From positions 70,879 to 134,878 of the forward strand of contig NZ_LMFA01000020.1 in assembly GCF_001426565.1 (NCBI RefSeq): a DNA stretch of 64,000 nt. The letters run 5' to 3'. The notes under the pieces were generated by a model. The model did not search any database. It was not told where the DNA came from and worked only from the letters and a program-made list of their open reading frames with translations. Position numbers and translations under genes: made by a program. The stretch's first letter is position 1, and each line of letters opens with the position of its first letter. Positions 16,233 through 25,154 of this stretch are shown one piece after another. The stretch is from Rhizobium sp. Root482 (lineage in GTDB: Bacteria; Pseudomonadota; Alphaproteobacteria; Rhizobiales; Rhizobiaceae).

Positions 16233-17476
16233 CTCGTCGCCCGCCATTCGGTTTCGAACAACGTCTTCAGCTGGCGGATGCTGACATGGTGATCGAAGTC
16301 CCGGCGGACCCTTGTCTCGCCGGCATCGCCCAGGCGGTGTCGCAGAGCCGGATCGCGGATGGCGCGCTCCAGCGCCTGCACCAGGGCATCAGGATCTTCC
16401 GGCGGGACGACAAGGCCGTTTTCGCCATCGACCAGCAGTTCCGGCACGCCTGAAATATTGGTGGAGATACAGGCGAGCCGCTGGCTGGAGGCTTCGACGA
16501 GCACATTCGGCAAGCCGTCGCGATCACCATCGGCGGTGATGCGGCAGGCCAGCGCAAAGATGTCGGCGCTGCGGTAATGCTGCAGCACTTCGTCCTGCGA
16601 GAGGGCGCCATGCCAGGTAACCCGGTCGGAAAGGCCAAGTTCCGAGGCGAGAGCCTTGAGTTGGTCCAGCCGTTCGCCGCCGCCGATATGCTCGAACCGC
16701 CAATGGAGATCGGCGGGCAGCCGGGCGAGCGCGCGCAACAGGATATCATAACCCTTTTTCTCGACGGCGCGTCCAACGCTGAGGATCGTCACGGGTGCCT
16801 GCGGTCTCGTGCCGTCCGCCTCCGAACGCCGGCCGTTGAAGTGGCCGAAGCGGGCAAGGTCGAGGCCGTGATAGCTCAGATGCACCGGCGATCTGCCGGC
16901 GGACAGGTGGCGCAGATGCTCAAAACCGGTATGCGTGCAGGTCACCGTCCAGCGGGAACTGGCGAGCTTGCCGGCAAGCTCCCATTCCGGCGATGTCCAG
17001 ATGTCCTTGGCATGGGCCGAGCAGGTCCATGGCGTTTTTCCGATCATGCCGGCATAGCGCGCGACAGAGGCGGGCGTGTGGATGAAATGGGCGTGCAGCC
17101 ATTCTCCGCCCCGTGGCCATTCGGCGACCAGCACCATGGCCTGCCCGAAGCGACGCAGCCGGTTGCGGGTGGGGTCGCGGAGGAAATCGGCCAGGAGTGC
17201 TGCAAGGCCGCGCCAGAAGCCGGGCTTCGGCAGGCAGGCGGCCAGCGCGCGCAGAACCCGCGCGGGTTCCTCATGCAGATATTCCGGGAGATAGCGGACC
17301 GGAGCGCGGATCTCGTCATGGATGGGATGGCGCTTCCTGTCCGTCGGCCGACGCAGGGCAACCAGCGCCAGCTCGAAACCGGCTTTTTCCAGTCCCAGCA
17401 GTTCCTGGGCAATGAAGGTTTCCGACAGGCGCGGATATCCTTTCAGCACCACGACGATCTTGGGGCGTTGCGTCAA
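16229..17476 (-). CDS. Glycosyltransferase family 4 protein (colanic-acid type)
   Basis: A 415-aa retaining glycosyltransferase. IVVVLKGYPRLSETFIAQELLGLE is the N-terminal motif of the WcaL/AmsK-like exopolysaccharide transferases, with HAHFIHTPASVARYAG and SAHAKDIW typical of the same group. The donor domain holds LSVGRAVEKKGYDILLRAL, HGALSQDEVLQHYRSADIFAL and the EX7E-type DRDGLPNVLVEASSQRL with VPELLVDGENGLVV. It is flanked on both sides by paralogous MurG-like transferases in one operon. It probably adds an internal sugar to an exported glycan. Confidence 0.85.
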   Translation of the reverse strand: MTQRPKIVVVLKGYPRLSETFIAQELLGLEKAGFELALVALRRPTDRKRHPIHDEIRAPVRYLPEYLHEEPARVLRALAACLPKPGFWRGLAALLADFLRDPTRNRLRRFGQAMVLVAEWPRGGEWLHAHFIHTPASVARYAGMIGKTPWTCSAHAKDIWTSPEWELAGKLASSRWTVTCTHTGFEHLRHLSAGRSPVHLSYHGLDLARFGHFNGRRSEADGTRPQAPVTILSVGRAVEKKGYDILLRALARLPADLHWRFEHIGGGERLDQLKALASELGLSDRVTWHGALSQDEVLQHYRSADIFALACRITADGDRDGLPNVLVEASSQRLACISTNISGVPELLVDGENGLVVPPEDPDALVQALERAIRDPALRHRLGDAGETRVRRDFDHHVSIRQLKTLFETEWRATR

Positions 17477-17483
17477 ACCGGAC

Positions 17484-18692
17484 TTACCCTTTCACGATGG
17501 CCAGATGCTCGCCTTCACGACGGCCGAGCCATTCGCCGACGATCTGCGAAATATTTGCCAGTCCCTCGAGCGTCATGCCGGCGGCGCTTTTCGACGGCGG
17601 ATCGCGATCGGGCAGGGCCTTCAATGCGGCGGCGAAACGCTGGGGATCGCGTGCCTGTTCGGGCAGGAGCATGTCGATCAGTCCGAGTTCGGCGGCCCGG
17701 CTTGCCCGGATCAGCTGCTCCTCGCGCGGCATCACCCGCGGCACGATCAGCGCCGGTTTGTCGAAGGAGAGGATTTCGCAATAGGTGTTGTAGCCGCCCA
17801 TGGCGACGACCGCTTTTGCACCGTCGATCAGTTCCTCCATGCGATTGTCGAACTCGATGACCTCGACATAGGGGATCTTTTCGCCCTTCAGGATCAGCTT
17901 CTGGCGCTGCTTGGCCGGCATATAGGGGCCGAGCACGATCAGGGCCTTGTGGGTCAGCGTCGGATCTTCCTGATAGGCGTCGATGACGTCATGGATCAGG
18001 TCGGACCCGTCGCCGCCGCCGCCGGTGGTGACGAGGATATAGTCGCCCCTTGGTTTGTGATCGGGCTCGACATCCTGCGAGACGCTTCTTTGCAGGAAGC
18101 CGACGAAATCCATCCGTGCGCGCACCTGCGGGGGAACCTCCAGGCCGACCAGCGGATCGTAGAAGTCCGGCGGGCCATAGACCCAGATATTGTCGTAGAA
18201 CTGGCCGATCTTGCGCATCACGTCGTTGCGCTTCCATTCGGCATCGAGCAGGTGCGGCGCATCCATGACCTCGCGCAGGCCAAGCACCAGCATCGTTCCC
18301 TGTTTCTTCAGATAGGCAAGCGTTTCCTCGACCTCGCCCTGCAGCCCCATCGGCTCCTTGTCGACGATGAAGATATCGGGCTGGAAGGTCTCGGCCGTAT
18401 GGCGGATGATCGACTTGCGCATCTTCAGCGTCTCGTGCAGGTCGATATGCCGGTCCATCGATGTATATTCGCCGTTGCGAAGCTTAATGACGCTCGGAAT
18501 CTTGACGAAATCGACCCGAGCCCGGTAGTCGAAGGCGCCGGCGATGGTGGCGCCTGATATGATCAGGATATTGACGCCGCGATAATCCTCGACCAGCGAA
18601 TGCGCGATGGTGCGGCATCGTCTCAGGTGACCGAGACCGAAGGTGTCGTGGCTGTACATCAAGATGCGGGCGTCTTCGATCCGGCGTGTCAT
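17484..18692 (-). CDS. Glycosyltransferase, MurG/GT28-like (COG4671 type)
   Basis: A 402-aa protein and first gene of the minus-strand transferase operon, with AAGGAA placed properly before ATG 18692. ILMYSHDTFGLGHLRRCRTI parallels the N-terminus of the 15078-16232 product. Further shared landmarks are DIFIVDKEPMGLQGEVEETL, VLGLREVMDAP, VTTGGGGDGSDL and AMGGYNTYCEILSFDKPALI with EEQLIRASRAAELGL. The glycine-rich loops and the donor-binding C-terminal region argue for an active nucleotide-sugar transferase. Two diverged paralogues in one operon suggest two successive sugar additions in one glycan. Confidence 0.8.
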   Translation of the reverse strand: MTRRIEDARILMYSHDTFGLGHLRRCRTIAHSLVEDYRGVNILIISGATIAGAFDYRARVDFVKIPSVIKLRNGEYTSMDRHIDLHETLKMRKSIIRHTAETFQPDIFIVDKEPMGLQGEVEETLAYLKKQGTMLVLGLREVMDAPHLLDAEWKRNDVMRKIGQFYDNIWVYGPPDFYDPLVGLEVPPQVRARMDFVGFLQRSVSQDVEPDHKPRGDYILVTTGGGGDGSDLIHDVIDAYQEDPTLTHKALIVLGPYMPAKQRQKLILKGEKIPYVEVIEFDNRMEELIDGAKAVVAMGGYNTYCEILSFDKPALIVPRVMPREEQLIRASRAAELGLIDMLLPEQARDPQRFAAALKALPDRDPPSKSAAGMTLEGLANISQIVGEWLGRREGEHLAIVKG

Positions 18693-18764
18693 GAGGAAAG
18701 TTCCTTGTTTCCCCCGACGCTGCCTGTCTCCTGGCGGAGTTCGCTTAGCATATTACAGTCCACT

Positions 18765-19940
18765 TCACTTATAGGGATCGGCCGCATCGCGAAGACCGTC
18801 GCCAAGGAAATTGAACGCCAGAATCACGAGAATGACCGGAATGGTTGGAAACAACAGCCAGGGATAAAATGCAATGACGCTGACGCTGCGGGCTTCGGTG
18901 AGCAGAATGCCCCAACTGGTGATCGGCGGACGCAGCCCGAGGCCGAGGAAGCTGAGCGCCGTTTCGCCGAGGATCATGCCGGGGATCGACAGGGTTGCCG
19001 TGGCGATCAGGTGCGACATGAAGCCGGGGACGAGATGCCTGCCGATGATGCGGCTGGAGCCCGCGCCCATCAGCTGAGCTGCCAGCACGTAGTCCTCCTC
19101 GCGGAGCGCGAGCAGCTTCGATCGCACGGCGCGGGCCAGGCCCGTCCAGTCGAGTAGACCGAGAATGGCGGTAATGCCGAGATAGATGAGCAGGGGACTC
19201 CAGGTGACCGGCATGATCGCTGCCAGAGCCATCCACAGGGGGATGCTCGGAATGGATTGCAGAACCTCGATGATGCGCTGGACGATGAGGTCGAAGACGC
19301 CGCCGTGATAGCCGGCAAGGCCTCCGATGACGATGCCGAGCACGAAGCTCATTGTGATGCCGAGAAGGCCGATGGTCAGCGAGATGCGCGAGCCATAGAG
19401 GATGCGCGACAGCACATCCCGCCCGAGACGATCGGTCCCGAGCAGGAAGAATTCGCCATCCTTGGCCGGGCAGACGAGATGCCTGTCGGTCTCAAACAAC
19501 CCCCAGAAGCGATAGGAGTCGCCACTGCAGAAGAAGCGGAGGGGCTGGACCTGCTGCGGATCGACAGTATAGGTGCGCCGCAGCGTATCCATGTTGAGTT
19601 CCATGGTGCGGCCGTAGACGAAGGGACCGACGAAACTGCCCTCGTGAAACAGATGGATGCCCTGCGGCGGCGCATGGATGAAATCGACATTGCGGGTGTG
19701 GAGATTGTAAGGCGCCAGGAACTCGACGACGACGATCATCGCATAGAGCAGGGCGAGGAAATACAGGGAGACGACCGCCAGACGGTGCTTCTTGAATTTC
19801 CACCACATCAGCCGCAATTGCGAGGCCTGGTAGACCCGCATCTGCTCTTCGGTCATCGCCTCGACGGAATGCGGGTCGAAGGGGGCGGCGGACACGTAAT
19901 GCGCCAGCGGCGCGCCGGATTCGGGAAGGGAGACCGTCAC
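18765..19940 (-). CDS. Peptide ABC transporter permease (DppC/OppC type, long form)
   Basis: A 391-aa membrane protein. After a ~50-residue cytoplasmic N-terminus comes TM1, then an unusually long periplasmic loop (about residues 75-170, RNVDFIHAPPQGIHLFHEGS to FLLGTDRLGRDVLSRILYG), and five more membrane segments. The coupling loop is AAQLMGAGSSRIIGRHLVPG. The long loop is like that of YejE-type permeases of microcin C/oligopeptide importers. It ends in FNFLGDGLRDAADPYK, the usual DppC-family tail. It overlaps the preceding permease gene by 4 bases and is the last gene of the operon. Confidence 0.92.
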   Translation of the reverse strand: MTVSLPESGAPLAHYVSAAPFDPHSVEAMTEEQMRVYQASQLRLMWWKFKKHRLAVVSLYFLALLYAMIVVVEFLAPYNLHTRNVDFIHAPPQGIHLFHEGSFVGPFVYGRTMELNMDTLRRTYTVDPQQVQPLRFFCSGDSYRFWGLFETDRHLVCPAKDGEFFLLGTDRLGRDVLSRILYGSRISLTIGLLGITMSFVLGIVIGGLAGYHGGVFDLIVQRIIEVLQSIPSIPLWMALAAIMPVTWSPLLIYLGITAILGLLDWTGLARAVRSKLLALREEDYVLAAQLMGAGSSRIIGRHLVPGFMSHLIATATLSIPGMILGETALSFLGLGLRPPITSWGILLTEARSVSVIAFYPWLLFPTIPVILVILAFNFLGDGLRDAADPYK

Positions 19941-20935
19941 TTGGTGCTACCGCCTTGCAATCTGATGCGCGGATCGAGGAAGGCGAGCGCGATGTCCGAG
20001 ATCAGCACGCCGATCACCGTCAGGAAGGCGAGGAACATCAGGAAGGAGCCGGCGAGATACATGTCCTGACTTTGCAGTGCCTTGATCAACATCGGACCGG
20101 TGGTTTCCAGGGATAGGACGATGGCGGTGATTTCGGCACCGGAAATGATGGCCGGCAGAATGGAACCGATATCCGAGATGAAGAAATTCAACGCCATGCG
20201 CAAGGGATATTTGACCAGCGTGCGGAAGGGATGCAGCCCCTTGGCGCGGGCGGTGACGACATATTGCTTCTGGAGTTCATCGAGCAGGTTGGCGCGCAGC
20301 CTGCGGATCATGCCGGCCGTTCCGGCGGTGCCGACGATCAAGACGGGGATCCACAAATGCTCGAGGATGGATTTGGCCTTGGCCCAACTCATTGGCTCGG
20401 ACAGGTATTTCTGGTCCATCAGATGGCCGATGGAGGTGCCGAACCAGATATTGGCGAAATACATCAGGATCAGCGCGAACATGAAATTGGGGATGGCGAT
20501 GCCGATCAGCCCCAGGAAGGTCAGCCCGTAGTCGCCCCAGCTATATTGATGGGTCGCCGAATAGATGCCGATCGGGAAGGCGACGAGCCAGGTGAAGAGG
20601 ATGGTGACGAAGGACACCAGAACCGTCAGCCACAGCCGGTCGCCGACGACTTCGTTGACCGGTAGCTGATATTCGAAGGAATAGCCGTAGTCTCCCTGCA
20701 CGAGGCCCGCCACCCAGTGGAAATAGCGAAGCACCGGCGGCTGGTCGAAGCCGTATTGCTTGCGCAGCTCCTGGATCTCGGCCATGTCGACATCTTCGCC
20801 CTTGGCGCGGAGTTCGGAAATATAGCTCTCGAAATAATCGCCAGGCGGCAATTCGATGATGGTGAACACCAGGGCGGAGATGATCAAAAGGGTCGGGATC
20901 ATCGCCGCGACGCGCCAGAAGATGTAACGCAGCAT
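19937..20935 (-). CDS. Peptide ABC transporter permease (DppB/OppB type)
   Basis: A 332-aa membrane protein with the DppB N-terminus MLRYIFWRVAAMIPTLLIIS, the periplasmic segment with KQYGFDQPPVLRYFHWV, and the coupling loop TARAKGLHPFRTLVKYPLRMALN. It pairs with the 391-aa permease to form the channel. It begins 2 bases after the binding-protein stop and overlaps the next permease by ATGA, so the whole set is one transcript. Confidence 0.93.
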   Translation of the reverse strand: MLRYIFWRVAAMIPTLLIISALVFTIIELPPGDYFESYISELRAKGEDVDMAEIQELRKQYGFDQPPVLRYFHWVAGLVQGDYGYSFEYQLPVNEVVGDRLWLTVLVSFVTILFTWLVAFPIGIYSATHQYSWGDYGLTFLGLIGIAIPNFMFALILMYFANIWFGTSIGHLMDQKYLSEPMSWAKAKSILEHLWIPVLIVGTAGTAGMIRRLRANLLDELQKQYVVTARAKGLHPFRTLVKYPLRMALNFFISDIGSILPAIISGAEITAIVLSLETTGPMLIKALQSQDMYLAGSFLMFLAFLTVIGVLISDIALAFLDPRIRLQGGSTK

Positions 20936-20937
20936 GA

Positions 20938-22842
20938 TCAGCTAACCTCGTCGCTGTACCAGAACGTATCCGGCATATAGACCCCGAGATAACAGGTCGG
21001 CTCAAACCCGTAGAGCCCCTCCGTGGGTACGTTGTGCAATTTCGCCGAATGCAGAACCGGTTGCAGGGCGCCATTGACGATGCCGATGGAAAAGACCTGC
21101 TGCGTAAAGATATGCAGCATTTCGCCCCAGATACGAGTCTGTTCCCCGATATCGACGGCGTGGCGCCAGTTGCCCAGCAGTTCCAGCAAGCGCACGGCTT
21201 CCGGAAGATCCGGGGCCTCGCCCTTCGTCTGGCCGGACAGGTAATGCATGCCCCAGACCGGCCATTGCAACTGGGCATCGCCGGTGGGCGCCAGCTGGCC
21301 GGGGTTCATTTCGGCTGTGGGCACGCCGTTATCCAGGCCCGACCACATCGACATGACGATGTCTCCACCCATGGCGCGGCTGCGGAAGACATCGCGCTGC
21401 GACGTCTTGATGAAGAGCGAGATGCCGATCTTTGCCCAGTGATCGGTCACCAGTTCGAGAACGTCGGTTTCCAGCGTGCTTTCGCCGGCGGTTTCGACGA
21501 TGATCTGCGCCATGCGTCCGTCCGGCAGCAGGCGAATGCCGTCGCTGTTGCGCTCGGTCAGGCCGACCTCGTCAAGCAGGGCGTTTGCCTGGTCCGGATC
21601 GTGAGCCGCCCAGGCTTCCGCATATTCCGGCTTGTAGAGGGGGCTCTCCGGCAGGATGGAATCCGCCGCCTCGCGTGCCAGGCCGAAAAAGGCGACCATG
21701 TTGATCTCGTGCCGGTCGATGGCCAGCGACAGCGCGCGGCGGACCCGCACATCCCGAAACAAAGCACGCCATACCGCGTCGCTACAGTTCAGGTTCGGCA
21801 GGAGATTGACGCGGGAGCCCTGCGTGCGCTTCCACAGATTGACTTTGACCGGGTAGCGCTTCTCGGAATCCTTGAGGAAGCTGTAATCGACGAAATCGAT
21901 GCCGGTCGACTGCAGGTCGCTTTCGCCGGCGCCGGTCTTTGCCGCGATGATTTCGGACGAACTGATGTTGAGCACGAAGCGGTCGACATAGGGAAGCTGC
22001 ACGCCGTTCTCGTCGACCCGGTGGAAATAGGGGTTGCGCTCGAAAATGAATTGTTCCGCCGGCGGCGCCGTGGTGTTGCGCCAGGGATCGAGTGTCGGCA
22101 GTTCGGGATTTTCCGGCCGGTAGCTGCGCGACATCTTGATATGCAGGTCGGCCCATTTCTTGACGCGGTACTGTTTCATCAGCGCCGAAATGCGGAAATC
22201 GTCCTGATATTTGCGGTGGAATTGCCACATATAGGCAAAGGGCAGGACGATGGTGGCTGGCGATGCGGCGGCCAGGTTTGGCAGGAAATCCGGGTTCGGG
22301 CTGTCCCATGTATAGCGCACGGTGAGTTCGTCGAGCACTTCGAAGCGCGGCGGCTTGCCATCGGCGAGGAAATAGGTGGGAAGCCCTCCCGGCCGCAAAT
22401 CCTCGTTGAGGACCACGTCTTCCCAGCAATACTGGAAATCCTTGGAGGTTAGATGGCTGCCATCCGACCAGCGATGGTTCTTGCGTAGCTTGAAGGTGAA
22501 GATCCGGCCCTCCTGGACATCGAAGCTTTCCAGGATATCGGGCTGAAGCTGCAGCTTTTCGTCATATCCGACCAGCCGGGAATAGCCGTTGATGGTCATC
22601 AGCCGGATATCCTTCTGGCTGCCGATCAACATGCGCACGGTGCCGCCGGGTCTACCGGGTTCGCGGCCCATGGCGGCGAGATCGATGCGGCGTGGATTGA
22701 CCGGCAGTCGGTCGTTCGGATCCGGCAGCGGCTCGGTGCGGAAATAATGGCGCTGATATTCGGGCTGCAGCAGGCCGGCGCGAGCGGCGCCCGGAAGCAG
22801 CACGGAAGCAAGCAGGCCAAGACTGGTGCGCCGGGTGATCAC
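20938..22842 (-). CDS. Periplasmic solute-binding protein, family 5 (peptide type)
   Basis: A 634-aa binding protein, longer than DppA or OppA (about 535-545) and in the range of the YejA-like proteins. The N-terminus MITRRTSLGLLASVLLPGAA has an RR pair before the hydrophobic stretch, suggesting Tat export. Family-5 features include GYSRLVGYDEKLQLQPDILE, FTFKLRKNHRWSDGSHLTS and DVRVRRALSLAIDRHEIN. Unusually it is the second gene in the operon, overlapping the ATPase gene by 4 bases. Ligand not deducible; long family-5 proteins of this type often bind larger peptides or modified nucleotide-peptides. Confidence 0.9.
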   Translation of the reverse strand: MITRRTSLGLLASVLLPGAARAGLLQPEYQRHYFRTEPLPDPNDRLPVNPRRIDLAAMGREPGRPGGTVRMLIGSQKDIRLMTINGYSRLVGYDEKLQLQPDILESFDVQEGRIFTFKLRKNHRWSDGSHLTSKDFQYCWEDVVLNEDLRPGGLPTYFLADGKPPRFEVLDELTVRYTWDSPNPDFLPNLAAASPATIVLPFAYMWQFHRKYQDDFRISALMKQYRVKKWADLHIKMSRSYRPENPELPTLDPWRNTTAPPAEQFIFERNPYFHRVDENGVQLPYVDRFVLNISSSEIIAAKTGAGESDLQSTGIDFVDYSFLKDSEKRYPVKVNLWKRTQGSRVNLLPNLNCSDAVWRALFRDVRVRRALSLAIDRHEINMVAFFGLAREAADSILPESPLYKPEYAEAWAAHDPDQANALLDEVGLTERNSDGIRLLPDGRMAQIIVETAGESTLETDVLELVTDHWAKIGISLFIKTSQRDVFRSRAMGGDIVMSMWSGLDNGVPTAEMNPGQLAPTGDAQLQWPVWGMHYLSGQTKGEAPDLPEAVRLLELLGNWRHAVDIGEQTRIWGEMLHIFTQQVFSIGIVNGALQPVLHSAKLHNVPTEGLYGFEPTCYLGVYMPDTFWYSDEVS

Positions 22843-24737
22843 GGTTGCAACTCCCTCACATCGGCATTCCGGCTGGCCAGAACCAGATGGCCATTACCCA
22901 GATCCGCCGTCGAAAGGCCATCGCCATCGCCGCTGTCGCAGAACTGCTTGCCCCACCCTTTGGTGTCGGAGGCGCCGCTCGGATTGAGAGCGGAAAAATC
23001 GAGCGGGCGATCGAGATCCGGGAAGGGAACGGCGGCGAGCAGCGATTTCGTATAGGGGTGGACCGGCGTGCGCATCAGCGTTTCGCGCGGCGCAATCTCG
23101 ACGATCCGCCCGCCGCACATGACGGCGATGCGGTCGGCCATGTAATCGACGACGGCGAGATTGTGCGAGATGAACAGATAGGTGAGCCCCAGTTCCTGCT
23201 GCAGGTCCTTCAGGAGGTTGAGAATCTGCGCCTGGACGGAGACGTCGAGAGCCGAGACCGGCTCGTCGCAGATCAACAGGTCCGGACCGAGCGCGAGCGC
23301 CCTTGCAATGCCGATGCGCTGGCGCTGGCCGCCGGAAAAGCTGTGCGGATACCGGTTGAGATGGCGTTCGTTGAGACCGATCGCCTTCAACAATGCCTTG
23401 ACGCTTTCGGTGCGGGACCTCGCATTGCCGCGGCCGTGGATTTCGAGCGGTTCGCTGAGGATGTTCTGCACCGTCATGCGCGGCGACAGCGAGGAGACCG
23501 GGTCCTGAAAGACCATCTGGACGCGGGTGCGCAAAGCCTGCAGTGCATCGCCTTCGGCTCTCAGCACGTCGATGGGCCCATTGCCGCCGTTGAGCGTGAC
23601 CGTGCCCTCGTCCGGCGTCACCGCCCGCATCAGGATCTTGCTGACGGTGGTCTTCCCGCAGCCGCTTTCGCCGACCAGTCCCAGGCATTCGCCCCGCATG
23701 ATGTCGAAGCTGACGCCGTCGACGGCGCGGGTGGCGGTGGCGGTGTTCTTTGTCAGCCAACTCGATTTGCGCGTGGTGAAGGTCTTGGCGATGTCACGCA
23801 CCGAAAGCAGGACGTCCGGCTTTCCTTCGCCGGTGCCGGCCGTGGGCCGCTTTCCGAGCAGGTCGCCGGCATTGACCGGCACTTCGCGCAGCGCCTTCAG
23901 CCGTTCGCCCGGCTTCATGTCGAAATGCGGAACAGCGGCCATTAGTCCCTTCAGATAGGGATGGGACGGCTTGCGGAAGATGGTCTCCACCGGGCCGGCT
24001 TCCATGATCTCGCCGTGATAGATCACCACCACCTCGTCGGCGACATTGGCAACGACGCCGAGATCGTGGGTAATCAGGAGCATGGCCATGTTCAGCCGGG
24101 TCTGCAAACTGCGCAGAAGTTGCAGGATCTGCGCCTGGATCGTCACGTCGAGCGCCGTCGTCGGCTCGTCGGCGATCAGCAGCGAGGGACCGCAGATCAG
24201 CGCCATGGCGATCATCGCACGCTGGCGCATGCCGCCGGAAAGCTCGAATGGATACATGTCATGGGCGCGGGACGGCTTGGCGAAACCGACCAGGCCGAGC
24301 ATTTCCTCCGTCCGCTCCCGCCGTTCCTTGGCAGACATGTTTCGGTGGATTTTCAGCGTTTCGCCGATCTGGTTGCCGATCGTGTGCAGGGGCGACAGCG
24401 AGGTCATCGGTTCCTGGAAGATCTTGCCCATGCGATTGCCGCGCAGGTGGCGGATCGCTCGGCCATCGCGCGGCATGTCGAGGAGATCGGCCGGCTCGCC
24501 GCCGGTTGCCGGATCGCAGAACAGGATGCGTCCGCCGACCGTCGCGGTTTTCGGCAGGATGCCCATGATGGCCTGGCTGATCACCGATTTCCCCGAGCCG
24601 GATTCGCCCACCAGGGCGGTGACCTTGCCAGGCAACACGCGCAGGCTGGCATTGCGCACGGCGTCGAGCTGCCCGCCGAGCATCGCGAACGAGATGGTCA
24701 AGTTCTCGATTCGCAACAGGTCCGCGCCTGAATTCAT
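22839..24737 (-). CDS. Fused double ABC ATPase (DppD-DppF type)
   Basis: A 632-aa protein carrying two complete ATPase domains. Domain 1 has Walker A GESGSGKSV, Q-loop IFQEPMTSLSP, signature LSGGMRQR and Walker [13 protein letters not shown]. Domain 2, from about residue 315, has [28 protein letters not shown] and [12 protein letters not shown]. Both keep their H-loops and both end with HPY-type tails. It is thus equivalent to the separate DppD and DppF subunits seen at the start of the window. It is the first gene of the operon, starting at ATG 24737, and is followed with an ATGA overlap by the binding-protein gene. Confidence 0.94.
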   Translation of the reverse strand: MNSGADLLRIENLTISFAMLGGQLDAVRNASLRVLPGKVTALVGESGSGKSVISQAIMGILPKTATVGGRILFCDPATGGEPADLLDMPRDGRAIRHLRGNRMGKIFQEPMTSLSPLHTIGNQIGETLKIHRNMSAKERRERTEEMLGLVGFAKPSRAHDMYPFELSGGMRQRAMIAMALICGPSLLIADEPTTALDVTIQAQILQLLRSLQTRLNMAMLLITHDLGVVANVADEVVVIYHGEIMEAGPVETIFRKPSHPYLKGLMAAVPHFDMKPGERLKALREVPVNAGDLLGKRPTAGTGEGKPDVLLSVRDIAKTFTTRKSSWLTKNTATATRAVDGVSFDIMRGECLGLVGESGCGKTTVSKILMRAVTPDEGTVTLNGGNGPIDVLRAEGDALQALRTRVQMVFQDPVSSLSPRMTVQNILSEPLEIHGRGNARSRTESVKALLKAIGLNERHLNRYPHSFSGGQRQRIGIARALALGPDLLICDEPVSALDVSVQAQILNLLKDLQQELGLTYLFISHNLAVVDYMADRIAVMCGGRIVEIAPRETLMRTPVHPYTKSLLAAVPFPDLDRPLDFSALNPSGASDTKGWGKQFCDSGDGDGLSTADLGNGHLVLASRNADVRELQP

Positions 24738-25154
24738 GCCAACAGGTTTCCTTGTCTTCAGAGCTGCCCGCGAACCGGCAAAACTCGCTCCGGGTGCCAG
24801 CCCGGCCTTGTCGAAGGAAGACTATCGTAGGGAAATTGGCCTGTCCATGACCTTGCGCTGGTAAAGTTCGCGCGCATACGCGAAGAGGCAAGTGCCGCCG
24901 ACTGCCGAATGCCGCCAGTTTTATGGAAGCCGAGCCGGCATGCCAGGGCTCGTCGTCATCTGGCGGCCTCATCCTGTTGTTCGCCTGCAGGGAGAGAGGC
25001 GATCCAACCCCAAATTTCCCTGCAGCAGGCCGATCATATCCTGCCTGGACGCGCAGACGGCAATCCGGCTACGCTTGACACCCAAGGATTTTATCCTCAA
25101 CTGACCCGCATCCGAAAACGCCGCCGCAGGCGGTCAGCAGCCGGGATCACGGAT
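24738..25154. other. Non-coding region between divergent operons
   Basis: This 417-base stretch separates the minus-strand peptide ABC operon from the nucleotide-sugar dehydrogenase gene. Apart from a candidate promoter at 25075-25103 (annotated) and a small hairpin CCGCC-GCA-GGCGG at 25121-25133 I recognise nothing. Open frames here lack ribosome binding sites and protein-like composition. Confidence 0.5.
25075..25103 (+). promoter_or_regulatory. Candidate promoter with palindrome before the nucleotide-sugar dehydrogenase
   Basis: A perfect -35 box TTGACA at 25075-25080 is followed by the inverted repeat AGGAT-TTT-ATCCT (25085-25097) inside what would be the spacer. The -10 position (CAACTG, 25098-25103) is poor, so promoter activity is uncertain. 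Confidence 0.3.
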
